Positions 1 to 13,428 of a stretch of 64,000 nt of DNA are shown one piece after another (position 1 is the stretch's first letter; each line of letters begins with the position of its first letter). The position numbers were made by a program, and so were the translations under genes. The stretch comes from Scilla litardierei. Lineage: Eukaryota; Streptophyta; Magnoliopsida; Asparagales; Asparagaceae. Under the pieces are notes generated by a model, which ran no database searches, was not told the origin of the DNA, and worked only from the letters and a program-made list of their open reading frames with translations. The stretch lies in the NCBI GenBank assembly GCA_030789695.1, contig CM061142.1:150929266-150993265 (forward strand), read 5' to 3'.

Positions 1-2161
1 GGACCCTGAAGAGGCGAGGGTGAAGAGAGAAGAAGAGAAGAGAGAGGAACATAAAAGAGAGGTAGGCCAGCACATGCTGGGACAGTACAGTTGGAGCTCC
101 AAACAACATAGAAACTGAACACAAAAACACAGGAGACACAAGTACACAAAGCCAATAGCCATCTCATATTGTTCATACATATACCTCACCACTAAAAGTA
201 CATCACAACAGCACTGCAAGCCCACAACCCAACCCAAGTACAACGCACTCCCTATGCTACCCCGGAACTACAACTCTAGCTCCACATCTCTCCAAGACTC
301 CTCTGCTACCTGTCGGGAAAAGGGGAATGGCACGTCAAAGCATGTCCAGCGGGAGTGCACAACTCTAAAGTGGAATATCTATGTTTGACATTGTGATGCA
401 TATAGATAAATGTGCATAAAGCAAACAACTAAAGTAACCACTAAAGTAAGCAATTATGGTAACTAGAGTAAGTAAAGGATACAACTAAAGAATAGAAAGT
501 AAACAAAAGTAAATAAGGAACTGAAGTAACTGCATGGACATAGGGCAAGTAAGCACAAGACACACCAAGCATAACCACATAGAAGAACACAACTACAAGA
601 AGGCAAGTAGCTTAACATACCCCAAGCTTAACCACATAGAAGAACACACATCACAGAAGCAATCACAGACAATACCCTAAAGGGATCCCATAATCTAAGC
701 TGATGTGCCTACAGCTCATGCCCATCTCAATCTGTGGAAACTACTATGGATTCAAGAGGTGGCCCGGGCAATTTCCCCCGACTCCTACAGTGACACTTTG
801 GTCCAAGTATGTAGTGACATCTATGTCCTACATGACACATTCCATATCTCATATACATATTTCATATATCACTTTCCATATTCACATGCCACATTCATGT
901 CAACATAGACGTGCATATCATAACTCATATATAAGCCTCTTTCAAATGGCACATGGCACAAATTGCATGTGGCACATTTCACACAAGCATGGCATGGCAT
1001 AAGAATCACCAATGCAACAAGGCATAACATTCTACATAACCACCAATGCACATCACTTAAGTATATATAGTCAACATAGCCACTAGCATTCAATATGGAA
1101 GATAACCCTTTTGCCTGGAACATATCTTTAGTCCCAAAATAATTACTGATATCACCCATTTCTCTTTAGAATGTGACATGTGTTTCTAAATGAAACCTAG
1201 AGAGCATTCATCTAGGTTTCCAGATCAACAAAAATCATAATTTTTAGACACTTGTGTAGGAGTAATGGCATGTTGATCATAGGGTCACGAATCTGTCCTG
1301 AATCTGGATTACATTGCAGTAAAGATTAGTAAATATCAGACATCTGCAGCCAGCGTCATCCTTAGATGTCAACATGAAAGTTGTAGATAATTTAATGGGG
1401 ATTCCAGATTATCTAAGATCATAGCAATTGGATCTCTGGAGTGAAAGTTATGGTCTAAACAACACACTGGTGGATAATCTAGCCAGCAATGACACCCCGA
1501 TACATATAATCAGTTTTAACCTATTTACAGTCTAAATATGACTTTAGTCTCAACATAAAAGTAGTAGGCAACTCGAATAGCTTTCAGTATTATCTTAAAT
1601 CATAATTTTTGGAGAATTATATGTAATGTTATACTCGATTAAAATTGCAGCAGAAACAAAATTCATAAAAAGACATCATCTTCACAACACACAACATGAA
1701 CAACAATAACAACACAATAACAACCACAACACAACACACCTTCAACTGCAACACAATAACTATGAGGCATATCAATCTCAAACATAGTATTCCAATGAAA
1801 AGAAGGAGAGTTATGAACTCCTACCTTAGAAAGGAGACAACTTTCATGCTCTATTCCACTTCTCTTTCCTCCAAATCCTCTACATGGAAGCAAGTTCCCA
1901 TCTTTAAACCTATTGAGTCTCAAATCTTCAACGGGGAGGCACCATAGCTCATGGCAACTCCAATGGAGCAAGTCCCTTGCTCATGGACAAGAAAAAGGCC
2001 AAGGGGAGGGGCTCACGAATTTGAGGAGGAGGGAGAGAGCTAAGAAAGAAATAAAGGGAGAAAGATATCAAAGTATCTAGATCTCTCTAAGGATAACCAT
2101 GCACCAATTGAAATTACTAAAAAGTCCCTCAAGCTCAAAAGACCATCATACCCTTTCCACT
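1..2161 (-). mobile_element. Partial chromovirus-type LTR, distal part
   Basis: Non-coding, AT-rich sequence that reads best on the minus strand. It is continuous with 11614-11977 once the element at 2162-11613 is removed. The reverse complement has the texture of long Tekay/Del-type LTRs: purine/pyrimidine-rich leader, and phrases about a spliced-looking UTR. No LTR terminus is visible before position 1, so the LTR runs out of the window. Short open frames here lack any recognised domain. Family assignment is inference. Confidence 0.45.
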
Positions 2162-5100
2162 TGTAACGGCCGCTTTCTGACCGTTCGTATTTCTACGTGC
2201 ATGTACTTTTCGTGCACGTATTTTATTTGACTCTTTCTTGGTATTGGTATATACGCTGTGATATACCGTTGTGTGATATACCGTTGTGACCGTATGGAAG
2301 TGTAGAATTTTATAGTAATTTTTGGGAACGTCATCTCACAGCTCGTCTTCTCGTAAAACAGCTTTGAATGGAAGGGCGTTTTGGTCTTTTGGCACCAATA
2401 CACGGTTCCCAATTTTACGATAATTTTTGGTAGGTGTAGCATGCGATCAGACCCTATAGCCCTATACTTCTCGTCTCCACGATCGTCCCGATATTTTCGG
2501 ATTATTTTTCCGATACCCGTAGTGGAAGATATCCCCTAATCAATTCTTAGTCGTTGATTAGCGGCTAACCTATTTGAATTTCGAAATTAATCAAATCCCA
2601 AATTTCTCTCCCACGTATCATGGCAATTATCTCAGCCACTATGCACACCTCCCCTTTTCCCTATCTCCACTCCTCCTATCTCTCTATCTCTCTCCCATTT
2701 AACCAAAATCCCAAGGCAACATATCAAACCCCTCATCTTCTAAAAGGAAACCCATAGCCATAGCCGCACACCCCACGCAACCCATGCTTAGCCGCCTCTT
2801 GCTTCCTCCTCCAGCCACCCACGGCCACCCCAAGCCTCCCCTCTCCGACCACCACCATCTCCTCCTCCTCCTCCTCCATCTCCTCCTCCCAAAGAGCTCC
2901 AAAACCCATTAGAAACCCCATAGCCGAAAATTCTGTGCACAGTTTTGACCATCGTCAGAAAACGGCCAGCCACCTCTCTCCGGCGATCTCCAGTAGCCGC
3001 TACCACCTCCCTCGGATCCCCCTCGACCTCCCCTAATACCTGCAACCTATCTCCTCTCATCTCTCTCCATTGAAACCCTTCAAAACTCCATGAAAACACA
3101 CAAAAAGGACAGCCCAGGCAGATTTGTGTGCTCGCCGGAAAAACGGCCGCCGTCGCCGTTCCGGCCACCCCCTCCGGTGATCTCCATCACCATCGAACTC
3201 CTCTTTGACCCCCAGAACATCTCCAATTCCCCTTACCCTCTTTTCTCATCTCTACCCCCTCGAAACATCTCAACGTAACGACAGTTTTACAGGTCTGCGT
3301 CACCGCCGGGAAAACTCGCACCCACCGGCCATCCGGCCACCTACGACAACCACCCTACCGCTGTTGGACTTCTATCAAAACCCCTACCAACTGCAGCTTT
3401 CCCCACGCTCATAGCCCACCTGTAGCTCCCGGAATCCTCGTCTGAACACGCCGTATCGGCTGTTTTTCACAGATCTGGAAGCTGAACTTCCACGCTGGCT
3501 CACGCCCACCTCCGACCACCCCCGTGGACAACTCCACTTCCATTGGCTTCGTCTTGATGTCATTTACCTTCTGAAACTTCACTTTTTCTCTGTTTGTCGC
3601 TGAAATTCCGATGAGACGCGCGACAACGGACGTTGTGTGAATCTGTCCTCTCTGGCTTCTCACGGCCACCCACCGCCGTACGCTCACGTCGTCGGCCATC
3701 CACCGGATCGAGCATATTTATCTGGTCCTACTTCATCTATCAACAGCCCCTTGGACTCTCGAAGTTTACGTGTGTTGCCGCACGCATGTACTTTTAGCCG
3801 ACGTCGCCGTTATCGTGAAGATCCGTTGTGCTACTCACAATGGGAGGAGGATCGCTGTTAGCTCGCTAATTTCACGCCACTGCCCCACTGTCCCGAGGTA
3901 CCTCGCTACGCTACCCGTGGTCGAGGAGTTCCAGACGACACCGACGTTTCACCATTTAGACCCGACTTCCGCTTGTTGGACGACATCACGAGGTTGGTTT
4001 CCCCTAACTCGTAGCGAACCCCACCGTAGTTCAATCAAACCCTAAACTAAAATTGGACAACTTGAACTAAATTTATTTTCAGCATCTGTAAAATGATTGC
4101 CCACTGTAGGAAGATCGACGAACGAACTATTTTTCTATGCACATAGGATAGACGTCGATCTAGCCTGAACAAAAGCATCAAAACGTGACTTTTTGACTGA
4201 TAGGGTAGTCCCGTCATTTTAGAAACAAACCCTAATAGGATTTGTTGAAAACGCGCCCTGACACCGTCGCCGTGACCCTGTTTCAGACGGACTACCGTAG
4301 ACGAGACGCTTGGACTGGACGCTCCGGACGGACGACACACTCGCCACCGGAGGCAAGTGTACTCACTTGTACATTCGGGTGTGTTTAGGCCATAGACTGT
4401 AGAACTGTTAAAACTGTGAACAAAGAGAACCGGTTGTGAAATGATAGCGTCCAGGACGCCCCATGACGTCTTAGACTTGACGACGAAGTATATGCTCAAC
4501 AACAACTTTTGACACCTTAGGGTTATCCTGTGTGTGCGTGCGTGTGGACCCCCTAGAATAACCATCCCTGTTTTGTCATGTCACGTCTTGTTTTGCACAG
4601 CCTGCGGGCAATAGGGCACTCACCAGTGAGTGAATGATCCCTTGTATTGATACACAGCCTGCGGGCAATAGGTCACTCACCAGTGAGTGGGTGATCCCTT
4701 GTACTGATACACAGCCTGCGGGCAATAGGTCACTCACCAGTGAGTGGGTGATCCCTTGTACTGATACACAGCCTGCAGGCAATAGGGCACTCACCAGTGA
4801 GTGGGTGATCCCTTGTACTGATACACAGCCTGCGGGCAATAGGGCACTCACCAGTGAGTGGGTGATCCCTTGTACTGATACACAACCTGCGGGCAATAGG
4901 GCACTCACCAAGCTAGAGTGAGTGATCCCTTGTACGGACTTGTCTTGTGCACTTGGGTTATGATAGGGTTGAGTGTGCGCACTGGGAGAAGGTCTGATCC
5001 CCCTCAAACCGTAAGGCGTGAACCCTTCGAGTCACATGTGTCTTGTCTTGTCTTGTCCTGTCCTGTCTTGTCTTGTCTCGTCTTATCTTGACCCGTTTAG

Positions 5101-5717
5101 GTTAGTCCCATAGTCGGTAGCACACGCTACGGCTACTGCTTGTCGTGTTTACTTTTCCTGCTCCGTTTTACTTTCTATAGCAGCCACGTTATAACCACAG
5201 CATGTTAATCAACCAGTAAAATGTTGCTTTAAATTTCAGTACACTTGCAGTAAAGTCTAACCCTCCTTGTAGACTTTACCTGACGTACAGTTCCTTTTCT
5301 CTTGGGTGTTGTACGTCAGGTGTTGAGCCAGAGTATGTGGACGAGTCAGACTTACCGGAGTACATGGAGCCTAAGGACGTCGACCCAAAGTACGTGCCTG
5401 ACGAGGACCAGACCTAGGGGTCTTTTCAGTCGTCGCCTTTCAGAGGTTACTACTTTTAGTTCGCTCTTTCGGTAGTTTGTTGCCATGCTTAGGCTTCTCT
5501 TTTTTAGAATTTGTACTCACTGGATATTATCTCTCCATAAACGAAAGCATCCTTTTCCTTCTGTACTTTTGTTGTTCCGGATTTTATAAATGCAAGAACC
5601 TGAAAATTTTAAATGTTACCCCTTACAGACGCTTATTGGGTCCGAGCTTCACAGCTCCGGCCTAAGAGGGCCTTAGTCACGTTTCGATTCCGTCGTTTTG
5701 GGAAGCGGGGCGTGACA
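2162..5717 (+). repeat. 5' LTR of the LARD-like element (3,556 bp)
   Basis: Starts TGTAACGG and ends GTGACA. It contains a TCC-rich tract near 2866-2884, a GC-rich centre, a 57-bp minisatellite (4597-4936) and a run of GTCTT pentamers (5038-5092). It is about 390 bp longer than the 3' LTR because the latter lost several blocks near its end. Confidence 0.85.
4597..4936 (+). repeat. 57-bp minisatellite, six copies
   Basis: Six head-to-tail units beginning ACAGCCTGCGGGCAATAGG, each with an internal inverted repeat ACTCACCAGTGAGT; the last unit is modified (AAGCTAGAGTGAGT). Because 57 is a multiple of three, both strands show 19-residue repeat open frames, which are artefacts of the repeat. Confidence 0.9.
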
Positions 5718-8433
5718 GATTTAAGTGATGGCCCATGCAGGTCATGCAAAAGTTCGGAACAATGAGAGTACCGCATTCATTTAATATCCAGTTTAACATG
5801 TACGAGTCTAAGTTAGGTTTCCTTGTCTTAGATGGTAAGAAGACTTAGGTAGACGTCCAGGTTTGATAGTCAGGCGCCATGGTTAAGATTTAGTCATCCT
5901 CGTCTTAGGATACCTTAGTATCTCTCACTTAACTCTGACCGTGTTAGATTTCTAGGGCCTTCTTTTAGTCGTTCTCGCGGGTCCATCGACTTCGGGCCCA
6001 GTAGAATGTAATCTTCATTCTCTTAGGGCCCTTCCCTGAGATCTCTCTATTACAGTCTAGTTCATTAGGAAGACTTAGTGCTGAGTTCTCCTGATCTTTA
6101 GACGGCCCGAAAATTAGAACCCATGACTTTTAGCATCTTCCTGATCACTACACTTTTTGTGTTATCGACCGTAGAGTTCCATCGTAGCTTTCATGAATCA
6201 TATCTTAGGCCTATTCATAATACGATCACATTCTTGCCCTCGATTCACGTGATCGTTTCATGACACTTATCGATAATTCTTCGAACCCCTCCTTTGCAAA
6301 TCCTGCTTCCTTTAAAAGTCTTTTCGAAATTCATTATTAAATTCTTCGCTCGGTTTAACTTCTTTCAAAACCCTTTATTTTATATTTAAAAATTTTCTTG
6401 TTTTTGGTTGGATTAAAGTTCCTTCTTGGGTTTTCAAATCTCCTTGGTCGTAATTTTCAAGTTACTACCTTATAATTATTTCTAACAGGTATATTCCGTA
6501 TTTCAGTTTTTAAAACCTTGTTATCATTTTTGATAATTCAATATATATATTATTCTTTTTCTAAACTACAAAATTTACTTCTAACCACTTACTGTACGTA
6601 CTTTTAGAATATTTTCTAAACTAAAGAGAATTTTAATTTTTTTTAATATATATCAATTCTATATTCATCGTGCAAACATTTCAAAAATCTTTGTATAAAC
6701 TTATTTTCATTTGCAAAGCAATCACTACCTCATCCTTCTCTTCTTCCTTCGCTTAACTCTTTTTTGTTCCGAGTCGTAATAGTTTACCATCTGCTCGCTA
6801 TTTCTGCATAATTTTATAAGTATATAATATATGATACCATATTTTACACGTAATCCTTCTTCCATCTCTTTAGTTATTTTAAGCAGTATTTTTGTCCCAT
6901 CCAACCGGCTATCTTCTTATCCTCGCCTTATCTGAACTCGTTCTTTCCGATCTTGTTTCGTTTCGCTTTTGGTTTAGGTCTCCTGAAGACATTAGTGCTC
7001 ATAGTTGCCGTGTCAACTCTAGTTTAGTAGTGGGCCCTTTAGCTTTGTGATGTCATTGTGATGCATGTATATAGGTAGTGTGTGTGGATCTGTATGAGTG
7101 TGTTACCTTTAGGATCTTAATGTTTGTCCCTTGTATCATGTGGTATACTTAGTGTTATCCGTGATATAGGTATGAGTTGTCTGAATAATAGTATTCAAAT
7201 AGGTGTGAATAGCATCATAGCATGCAATTCCTTAGACTTAGTCTTTCGTACTATTGAATAGCTTATCTTGGCTGCATATGATTGTATTAAAAATTTTGTT
7301 TTCTTTTAAACCAAATCTTTAAAGTTTTTGAAACTAGCTCACAAGATCACAAATCATTTATCCTCCCTCATCCATTACCACAACTCCATGCGTTTTTTCC
7401 CAAATGTTTTAAAAATATGTCAGGGGCCTTAAGTTTTCCTTTCTCTTCTCTCCTTCTCCCTTAGAAATGTTATGTTTATTGTTGTTATATTTTTGGGACT
7501 AGCTATTATTGTTATAGGATTTTGTTTGCGGGTAGGCTCAGGGTGAGATGAGATTTATTATAGCAATGATTAATTGATTTTGGAACACAAGGATATTGGA
7601 TTAGATGTCTTTGGATGAAAAGAATGAGCTGTCCAAGACTTATTTATAATACCGATGTGTGACGGACTCAATGGAGAATTCTAGTCAGATGAAATTATAT
7701 GCGGGGAGATGATAACTTATCAGACTTGAGACTTAGACGAGTGGTAGATAGGATAGCTACGGAGTATAGTTTGAGTTAGGGTGATCATGAGGATGAGTAG
7801 AGCATTTAAAGCATCAAGACTTGATTGTTAAGTTGACGTGAGAAGACATTGGGAATAACACGACGTGTTGAGATAAATGGATGGTTAGATAGTCGGACTT
7901 AATACTGGTTGGGATTAGTTATAGTGAGTAAGATAAGATGTGATTTTGATAGTTCAATTATTTGGCGGATAAATTTATGGGAAGATATGACAAGGAATGT
8001 ATTGAGGACACTGCGATTGTTGATTTGTGAAAGGTGATATAAGATAGACAAAGTTTTTGTCTTGGATTGGTGATCGACTAGAACATCATTTTAGCGATTG
8101 ATTAATATTGGGAAGAGATTGAGAAATTTAAAGATGTTATTGAGCGATGATGTTTAGTGGAGTGGTATGGTATGAGAAGATGATTATTATTCTTTTATGA
8201 GAACTTGGAGTTGGAAATTTGAACAGTAGTAATGGGTCTATAGTTAAGTGTTAGGATGTGAGTTTAGTCGTGGCATTATCCAGTGAAAAGACGGGTTATG
8301 ATGGATTATTTGAGGAACGATGTTGAAGTTATAGGATTAGAGATCATTGTGTGGAAGATGGGAGTTATAGGCTTAAGTGTTAATAGATATTATTATTATT
8401 ATTATAAGTGATTCCGAGGACGGAATCATTTCT
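5718..8433 (+). other. Internal non-coding region of the LARD-like element
   Basis: AT-rich, stop-rich in every frame. No gag, protease, RT or integrase motif was found. The region just after the LTR (5718-5760) does not match the initiator-Met primer-binding site. The last 30 bases before the polypurine tract resemble the end of a chromoviral pol gene. Confidence 0.6.
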
Positions 8434-8446
8434 AAGGTGGGTAGAA
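8434..8446 (+). other. Polypurine tract of the LARD-like element
   Basis: AAGGTGGGTAGAA lies immediately before the TG of the 3' LTR, the expected site for plus-strand DNA priming. Confidence 0.6.
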
Positions 8447-11400
8447 TGTAACGGCCGCTTTCCGACCGTTCGTATTTTCTAGGTGCACGTACTTTTCGTG
8501 CACGTATTTTATTTGACTCTTTCTTGGTTTTGGTATATACGATGTGATATACCGATGTGACCGTATGGAAGTGTAGAATTTTATAGTTATTTTTGGGAAC
8601 GTCATCTCACGGCTTGTCTTCTCGCAAAACAGCTTTGAATGGAAGGGCATTTTGGTCTTTTGGCACCAATACGCGGTCCCGATTTTATGATAATTTTTGG
8701 TAGGTGTAGCACACGATCAAACCCCGTATCCCCATACTTCTCGTCTCCACGATCGTCCCGGTATTTTCGGATTATTTTTCCGATGCCCGTAATGGAAGAT
8801 ATCCTCTAATCAATTCTCAGCCGTTGATTAGTGGCTAACCTATTTGAATTTCGAAATTAATCAAATCCCAAATTTCTCTCCCACGTATCATGGCAATTAT
8901 CTCAGCCACTATTCACACCTCCCCTTTCCCCTATCTCCACTCCTCCTATCTCTCTATCTCTCTCCCATTTAACCAAAATCCCAAGGCTACATATCAAAAC
9001 CCTCATCTTCTAAAAGGAAACCCATAGCCATAGCCGCACACCCCACGCAACCCATGCTTGGCCGCCTCTTGCTTCCTCCTCCAGCCACCCACGGCCACCC
9101 CAAGCCTCCCCTCTCCGACCACCACCATCTCCTCCTCCTCCTCCTCCTCCTCCATCTCCTCCTTCCAAAGAGCTCCAAAACCCATTAGAAACCCCATAGG
9201 CGAAAATTCTGTGCACAGTTTTGACCATCGCCGGAAAATGGCCGCCCACCTCTCTCCGGCTATCTTCGGTAGCCGCTACCACCTCCCTCGGATCCCCCTC
9301 GACCTCCCCTAACACCTGCAATCTCTCTCCTCTCATCTCTCTCCATTGAAACCCTTCAAAACTCCATGAAAACACACAAAAAGGACAGCCCATGCAGATC
9401 TGTGCGCTCGCCGGAAAAACGGCCGCCATCGCCGCCGCTCCGGCCACCCCCTCCAGCGATCTCCACCACCATCGAACTCCTCTTTGACCCCCCGAGCATC
9501 TCCAATTCCCCTTACCATCTTTCCTCATCTCTACCTCCTCGAAACATCTCTCGAACTCAACGTAACGACAGTTTTACAGATCTGCGCCACTGCCGGGAAA
9601 AATCGCGCCCACCAGCCATCCGGCCACCTATGACAACCACCCTACCGCTGTTGGACTTCTATCGAAACCCCTACCAATTGCAACTTTTCTCACGCTCATA
9701 GCCCACCTGTAGCTCCCGAAATCCTCGTCGGAACACGCCGTATCGGCTGTTTTTCACAGATCTGGAACCTGAACTTCCACGCCAGCTCACGCCCACCTCC
9801 GACCACCCCCAGGGACAACTCCACTGCCATTGGATTTTCTTGAAGTCCTTTACCTTTTGCAACTTTCCTTTTTCGTTGTTTGTTGCTGAAATTCCGATGA
9901 GACGCGCGAAAATGGACGCTGCACGAATTTGTCCCCTCCAGCTTCTCACGGCCACCCACCGCCGTACACTCACGCCGTCTGCCACCCACCGGGCCGAGCA
10001 TCTTTCTCTGATCCTACTTGATCTACCGACAGCTCCTTGGACTCTCGGAGTTTACGTGCGTTTCTGCACGCACGTACTTTAGCCGACGTCGCCGTTATCG
10101 TGAAGATCCGTTGCGCTACTCGTAATTTGAGGAGGATCACTGTTAGCATGCTGATTTCGTGCCACTACCCCACTGTCCCGAGGTACCTCGCTATGCTACC
10201 CATAGTCGAGGAGTTCCAGACGACACCGACGTTTCGCCGTTCAGACCCGACTTCCGCTTGTTGGACGACATCACAAGGTTGGTTTCCCCTAACTCGTAGC
10301 GAACCCCCACCGTAGTTCAATCAAACCCTAAACTAAAATTGGACAACTTGAACTAAATTTATTTTCAGCATCTGTAAAATGATTGCCTACCGTAGGAAGA
10401 TCGACGAACGGACTATTTTTCTGTGCACATAGGGTAGACGTCAATCTAGACTGAACAAAAGCATCAAAACGTGACTTTTTGACTGATAGGGTAGTCCCGT
10501 CATTTTAGAAACAACCCCTAATAGGATTTGTTGAAAACGCGACCTGACACCGTCGCCGTGACCCTGTTTCAGACGGACTACCGTAGGCGAGACGCTTGGA
10601 CGGGACGCTCCGGACGGACGACACACTCGCCACCGTAGGGAAGTGTACTCACTTGTACCTTCGGCCATGATTAGGCCTTAGACTGTAGAACTGTTAAAAC
10701 TATGAACAAAGAGAACCGGACGTGAAATGATAGCGTCCGGGATGCCCCTTGATGGCTTAGACTTGACGACGAAGTCTAAGCTCAACAACAACTTTTGACA
10801 CCTTAGGGTTATCCTGTGTGTGCGTGCGTGTGGACCCCCTAGAAGAACCGTCCCTGTTTTGTCATGTTGCGTCTTGTTTTGAACAGCCTGCGGGCAATAG
10901 GGCACTCACCAGTAAGTGAGTGATCCCTTGTACTGATACACAGCCTGCGCGCAATAGGGCACTCACCAGTGAGTGGGTGATCCCTTGTACTGATACACAG
11001 CCTGCAGGCAATAGGGCACTCACCAGTGAGTGGGTGATCCCTTGTACTGATACACAGCCTGCGGGCAATATGGCACTCACCAGTGAGTGGGTGATCCCTT
11101 GTACTGATACACAGCCTGCGGGCAATAGGGCACTCACCAGTGAGTGGGTGATCCCTTGTACTGATACACAGCCTGCGGGTAATAGGGCACTCACCAAGCT
11201 AGAGTGAGTGATCCCTTGTACGGACTTGTCTTGTGCACTTGGGTTGGGGTAGGGTTGAGCGTGCGCACGGGGAGATGGTTTGATCCCCCTCGAACCGTAA
11301 GGCATGAACCCTTCGAGTCACATGTGTCTTGTCTTGTCCTGTCCTGTCTTGTCTTGTCTCGTCTTGTCTTAACCCATTTAGGTTAGTCCCGTAGTCGGTA

Positions 11401-11613
11401 GCACACGCTACGGCTAATGCTTGTCGCAACAAGTAAAAAATTGGTATATGGACGAGTAAGGCTCTTTCGGTAGTTTACTTCTCTTTTTTAGACACTCTCC
11501 ATAAATGAAAGCATCCTTTTCCTTCTGTACTTTTGTTGTTTCGGATTTATAAATTGGTACCCCTTACTGACGTCACGTTTAGTTTCCGTCGTTTTGGGAA
11601 GCGGGGCATGACA
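8447..11613 (+). repeat. 3' LTR of the LARD-like element (3,167 bp)
   Basis: Co-linear with 2162-5717 over its whole length, with scattered substitutions. Blocks corresponding to 5147-5336 and several shorter stretches further on are missing around 11427-11560. Confidence 0.85.
10883..11222 (+). repeat. 57-bp minisatellite, six copies (3' LTR)
   Basis: Same unit, same copy number and same divergent last unit as in the 5' LTR at 4597-4936, so the array was already present when the element was copied. Confidence 0.9.
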
Positions 11614-11977
11614 CCTCTTCTAAAGAATCACAAGAATACCACATAATAAAATTACCCTCCACCTTGTACACTTAATTACAAGTCATGCCATTGGTTCATA
11701 AATACACAAATACACACACATAAATACATACACACACAACATCCACATACATGCACAAGAAAGAGACATACATACAAGACACACTACACCTGCATGTAGT
11801 CCAAGCACACACCCAACTACCTACACATACATACACATACACTTGCACATGCACACCTACATGGATACACACACATGCAAATAGCAATCCAAATACCAAT
11901 ACATACATAAACATACAATACAAATCCAACACAAAGAGACAAACATATATAGAATTACACATTCAAGGGGTATGACA
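11614..11977 (-). mobile_element. Chromovirus-type LTR, start (minus orientation)
   Basis: On the minus strand the boundary at 11977 reads TGTCATACCCC, a common start of plant Ty3/gypsy LTRs. The stretch 11695-11960 is a CA/TA-rich low-complexity tract that gives spurious open frames. It is the other side of the LTR split by the element at 2162-11613. Confidence 0.5.
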
Positions 11978-12656
11978 GACATGGGGCATTACTGATTGAT
12001 TTTCGGATAATAAGGCTATGAAGAGACATCTGGCCTAGGTTATTAGAGCAACTAGAATTGGGACTTTCAACGAGACATCAGAATCCTGATAGAGGTTCAA
12101 GCCCTGCTCCGAGTTCACTCTCATGGCTAGATGGGCAGAGAATGAGGATTGAGACTAAACCCTCATCAATACCTTTATTATTTTAGAGTGAAAAGCTAGA
12201 TCGACTCCACGTTTGCTTTGCACTATTAGTGATGCTTAGCCTGGTATTTTCCTTCTTTTTATATTTTTAGTATAAACTTCCCAATCTTTCATATCACCTG
12301 CATAGCTAACTAAATCCATAATTAATCGTTACTCAACCACTGCCTCCATGTGTTCGACCCGTAGGCTACTACGACACCATACACATGCAGTTATTATAAC
12401 TTTCATAACATCTATCTGATGCATCGATGTCCTTTCTCGATGCATCTACGACTACGAAATTTTTAGACTTATGCTACTAGCGGTCTAAACACTTCTCCAT
12501 AATTGAGATTCTCATCTCGATTCATGTTTGACCTTACACTAAGTCTCAGGACTTTATCTAAGTATAAAATGTAAATAAACATTATGATTATACTCAGATA
12601 AGCATTACCAGATAGCATACTAACATTTTGAACAAGATGTCCCAATTATAAATAAT
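11978..12656. other. Unassigned intergenic sequence
   Basis: AT-rich sequence between the LTR boundary at 11977 and the first recognisable copia coding sequence. No open frame, repeat or RNA gene could be supported. It may include decayed copia-1 sequence. Confidence 0.3.
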
Positions 12657-13423
12657 TGGCCTCGAGGGCACACATTTTCCAACTTTACTCAGATTCCAGG
12701 TCAAGATTATGATGAAACTTATGCTCATGTGGCCAGATCTGAGACTATCAGGACTGTTTTAGCCATTTCTGCTTCTAATGGCTGGAAAGTTAAGTAAATG
12801 GATATTAAACCAGCTTTTTTGAAATGAGAGTTCCATTGAAATTTGTATGAAGCAATCCCCTTGGTTTGAAGTGCAAAGACAAGAAGGAAAAGTCTGTAAG
12901 CTACATAAGGTCCTTTATGGTCTAAAACAAGCCCCAAGAGAGTATGAAAAAATCCATGAGTTTCTAATCAAGAATAAATATCAAAGAAGTGATTCAGAAG
13001 CAACACTCTATGTAAAAGCTGAAGGTAAAGATGTCTTGATGATTCGCCTTTATGTGGATGATAACATTTACATTAGTAACAACATGAACTAGTTAGATGA
13101 GTTTAAGGAGCAAATGAAGCATGCATTTGAGACGAGTGACTTGGGAGATTTGCACTACTTCCTGGGTTTAGAAGTGGAGCACACAAAGAGGGGAATTTCA
13201 TTTCTCAGAGCAAGTATGCTAATGAAATGTTGAAGAAATTAAAGAAGGAAATGTGTATTACAGTCAAGACTCCTTTCAATGCAAAAGAGAAAATGGTTAT
13301 CACTGAAAATGGAGCTTAGATTGATGAAAGACATCTCAGAAGAATTGTTGGTGGACTCATGTACTTGTCACACATAGACAAGACCTTACATATGCCAATA
13401 ATTAGGTTGATCGAGTCATGCAC
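12657..13423 (+). pseudogene. copia-1: Ty1/copia reverse transcriptase remnant
   Basis: Reverse transcriptase of a Ty1/copia polyprotein. It reads through the conserved N-terminal block (TQIPGQDYDETYAHVAR from about 12691), then LYGLKQAPR near 12914-12940 and the catalytic YVDD near 13052-13063, followed by FLGLEVEH. At least two stop codons and one frameshift separate the blocks, so it is dead. The coding sequence stops at 13428, where an Athila-like element is inserted, and resumes in the RNase H region at 31838. Only the pol 3' half is visible; gag, protease and integrase are not recognisable upstream. Confidence 0.85.
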
Positions 13424-13428
13424 ACACC

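Larger units (their letters stand above)
2162..11613 (+). mobile_element. LARD-like non-autonomous Ty3/gypsy element
   Basis: Two long LTRs (2162-5717 and 8447-11613) flank 2.7 kb without any open frame of note. Both LTRs begin TGTAACGGCC and end GGAAGCGGGGCRTGACA. The flanking 5-mers CCACT (2157-2161) and CCTCT (11614-11618) differ by one base and are a likely decayed target-site duplication. The 3' end of the internal region (8412-8446) keeps the gene-end plus polypurine pattern typical of plant chromoviruses (CCGAGGACGGAATC followed by a purine run). No convincing primer-binding site is seen after 5717. Class: large retrotransposon derivative, mobilised in trans. Confidence 0.8.

Noticed and set aside
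2699..3168. Arg/Gly-rich minus-strand frames (also 8987-9528)
   Set aside because: They come from TCC repeats and GC-rich LTR sequence of the LARD-like element and are broken differently in the two LTRs.
4576..5007. Open frames of 143 and 95 codons with 19-residue repeats (and the equivalents at 10862-11305)
   Set aside because: They are produced on both strands by the 57-bp minisatellite, whose length is a multiple of three; no domain and no conserved start.
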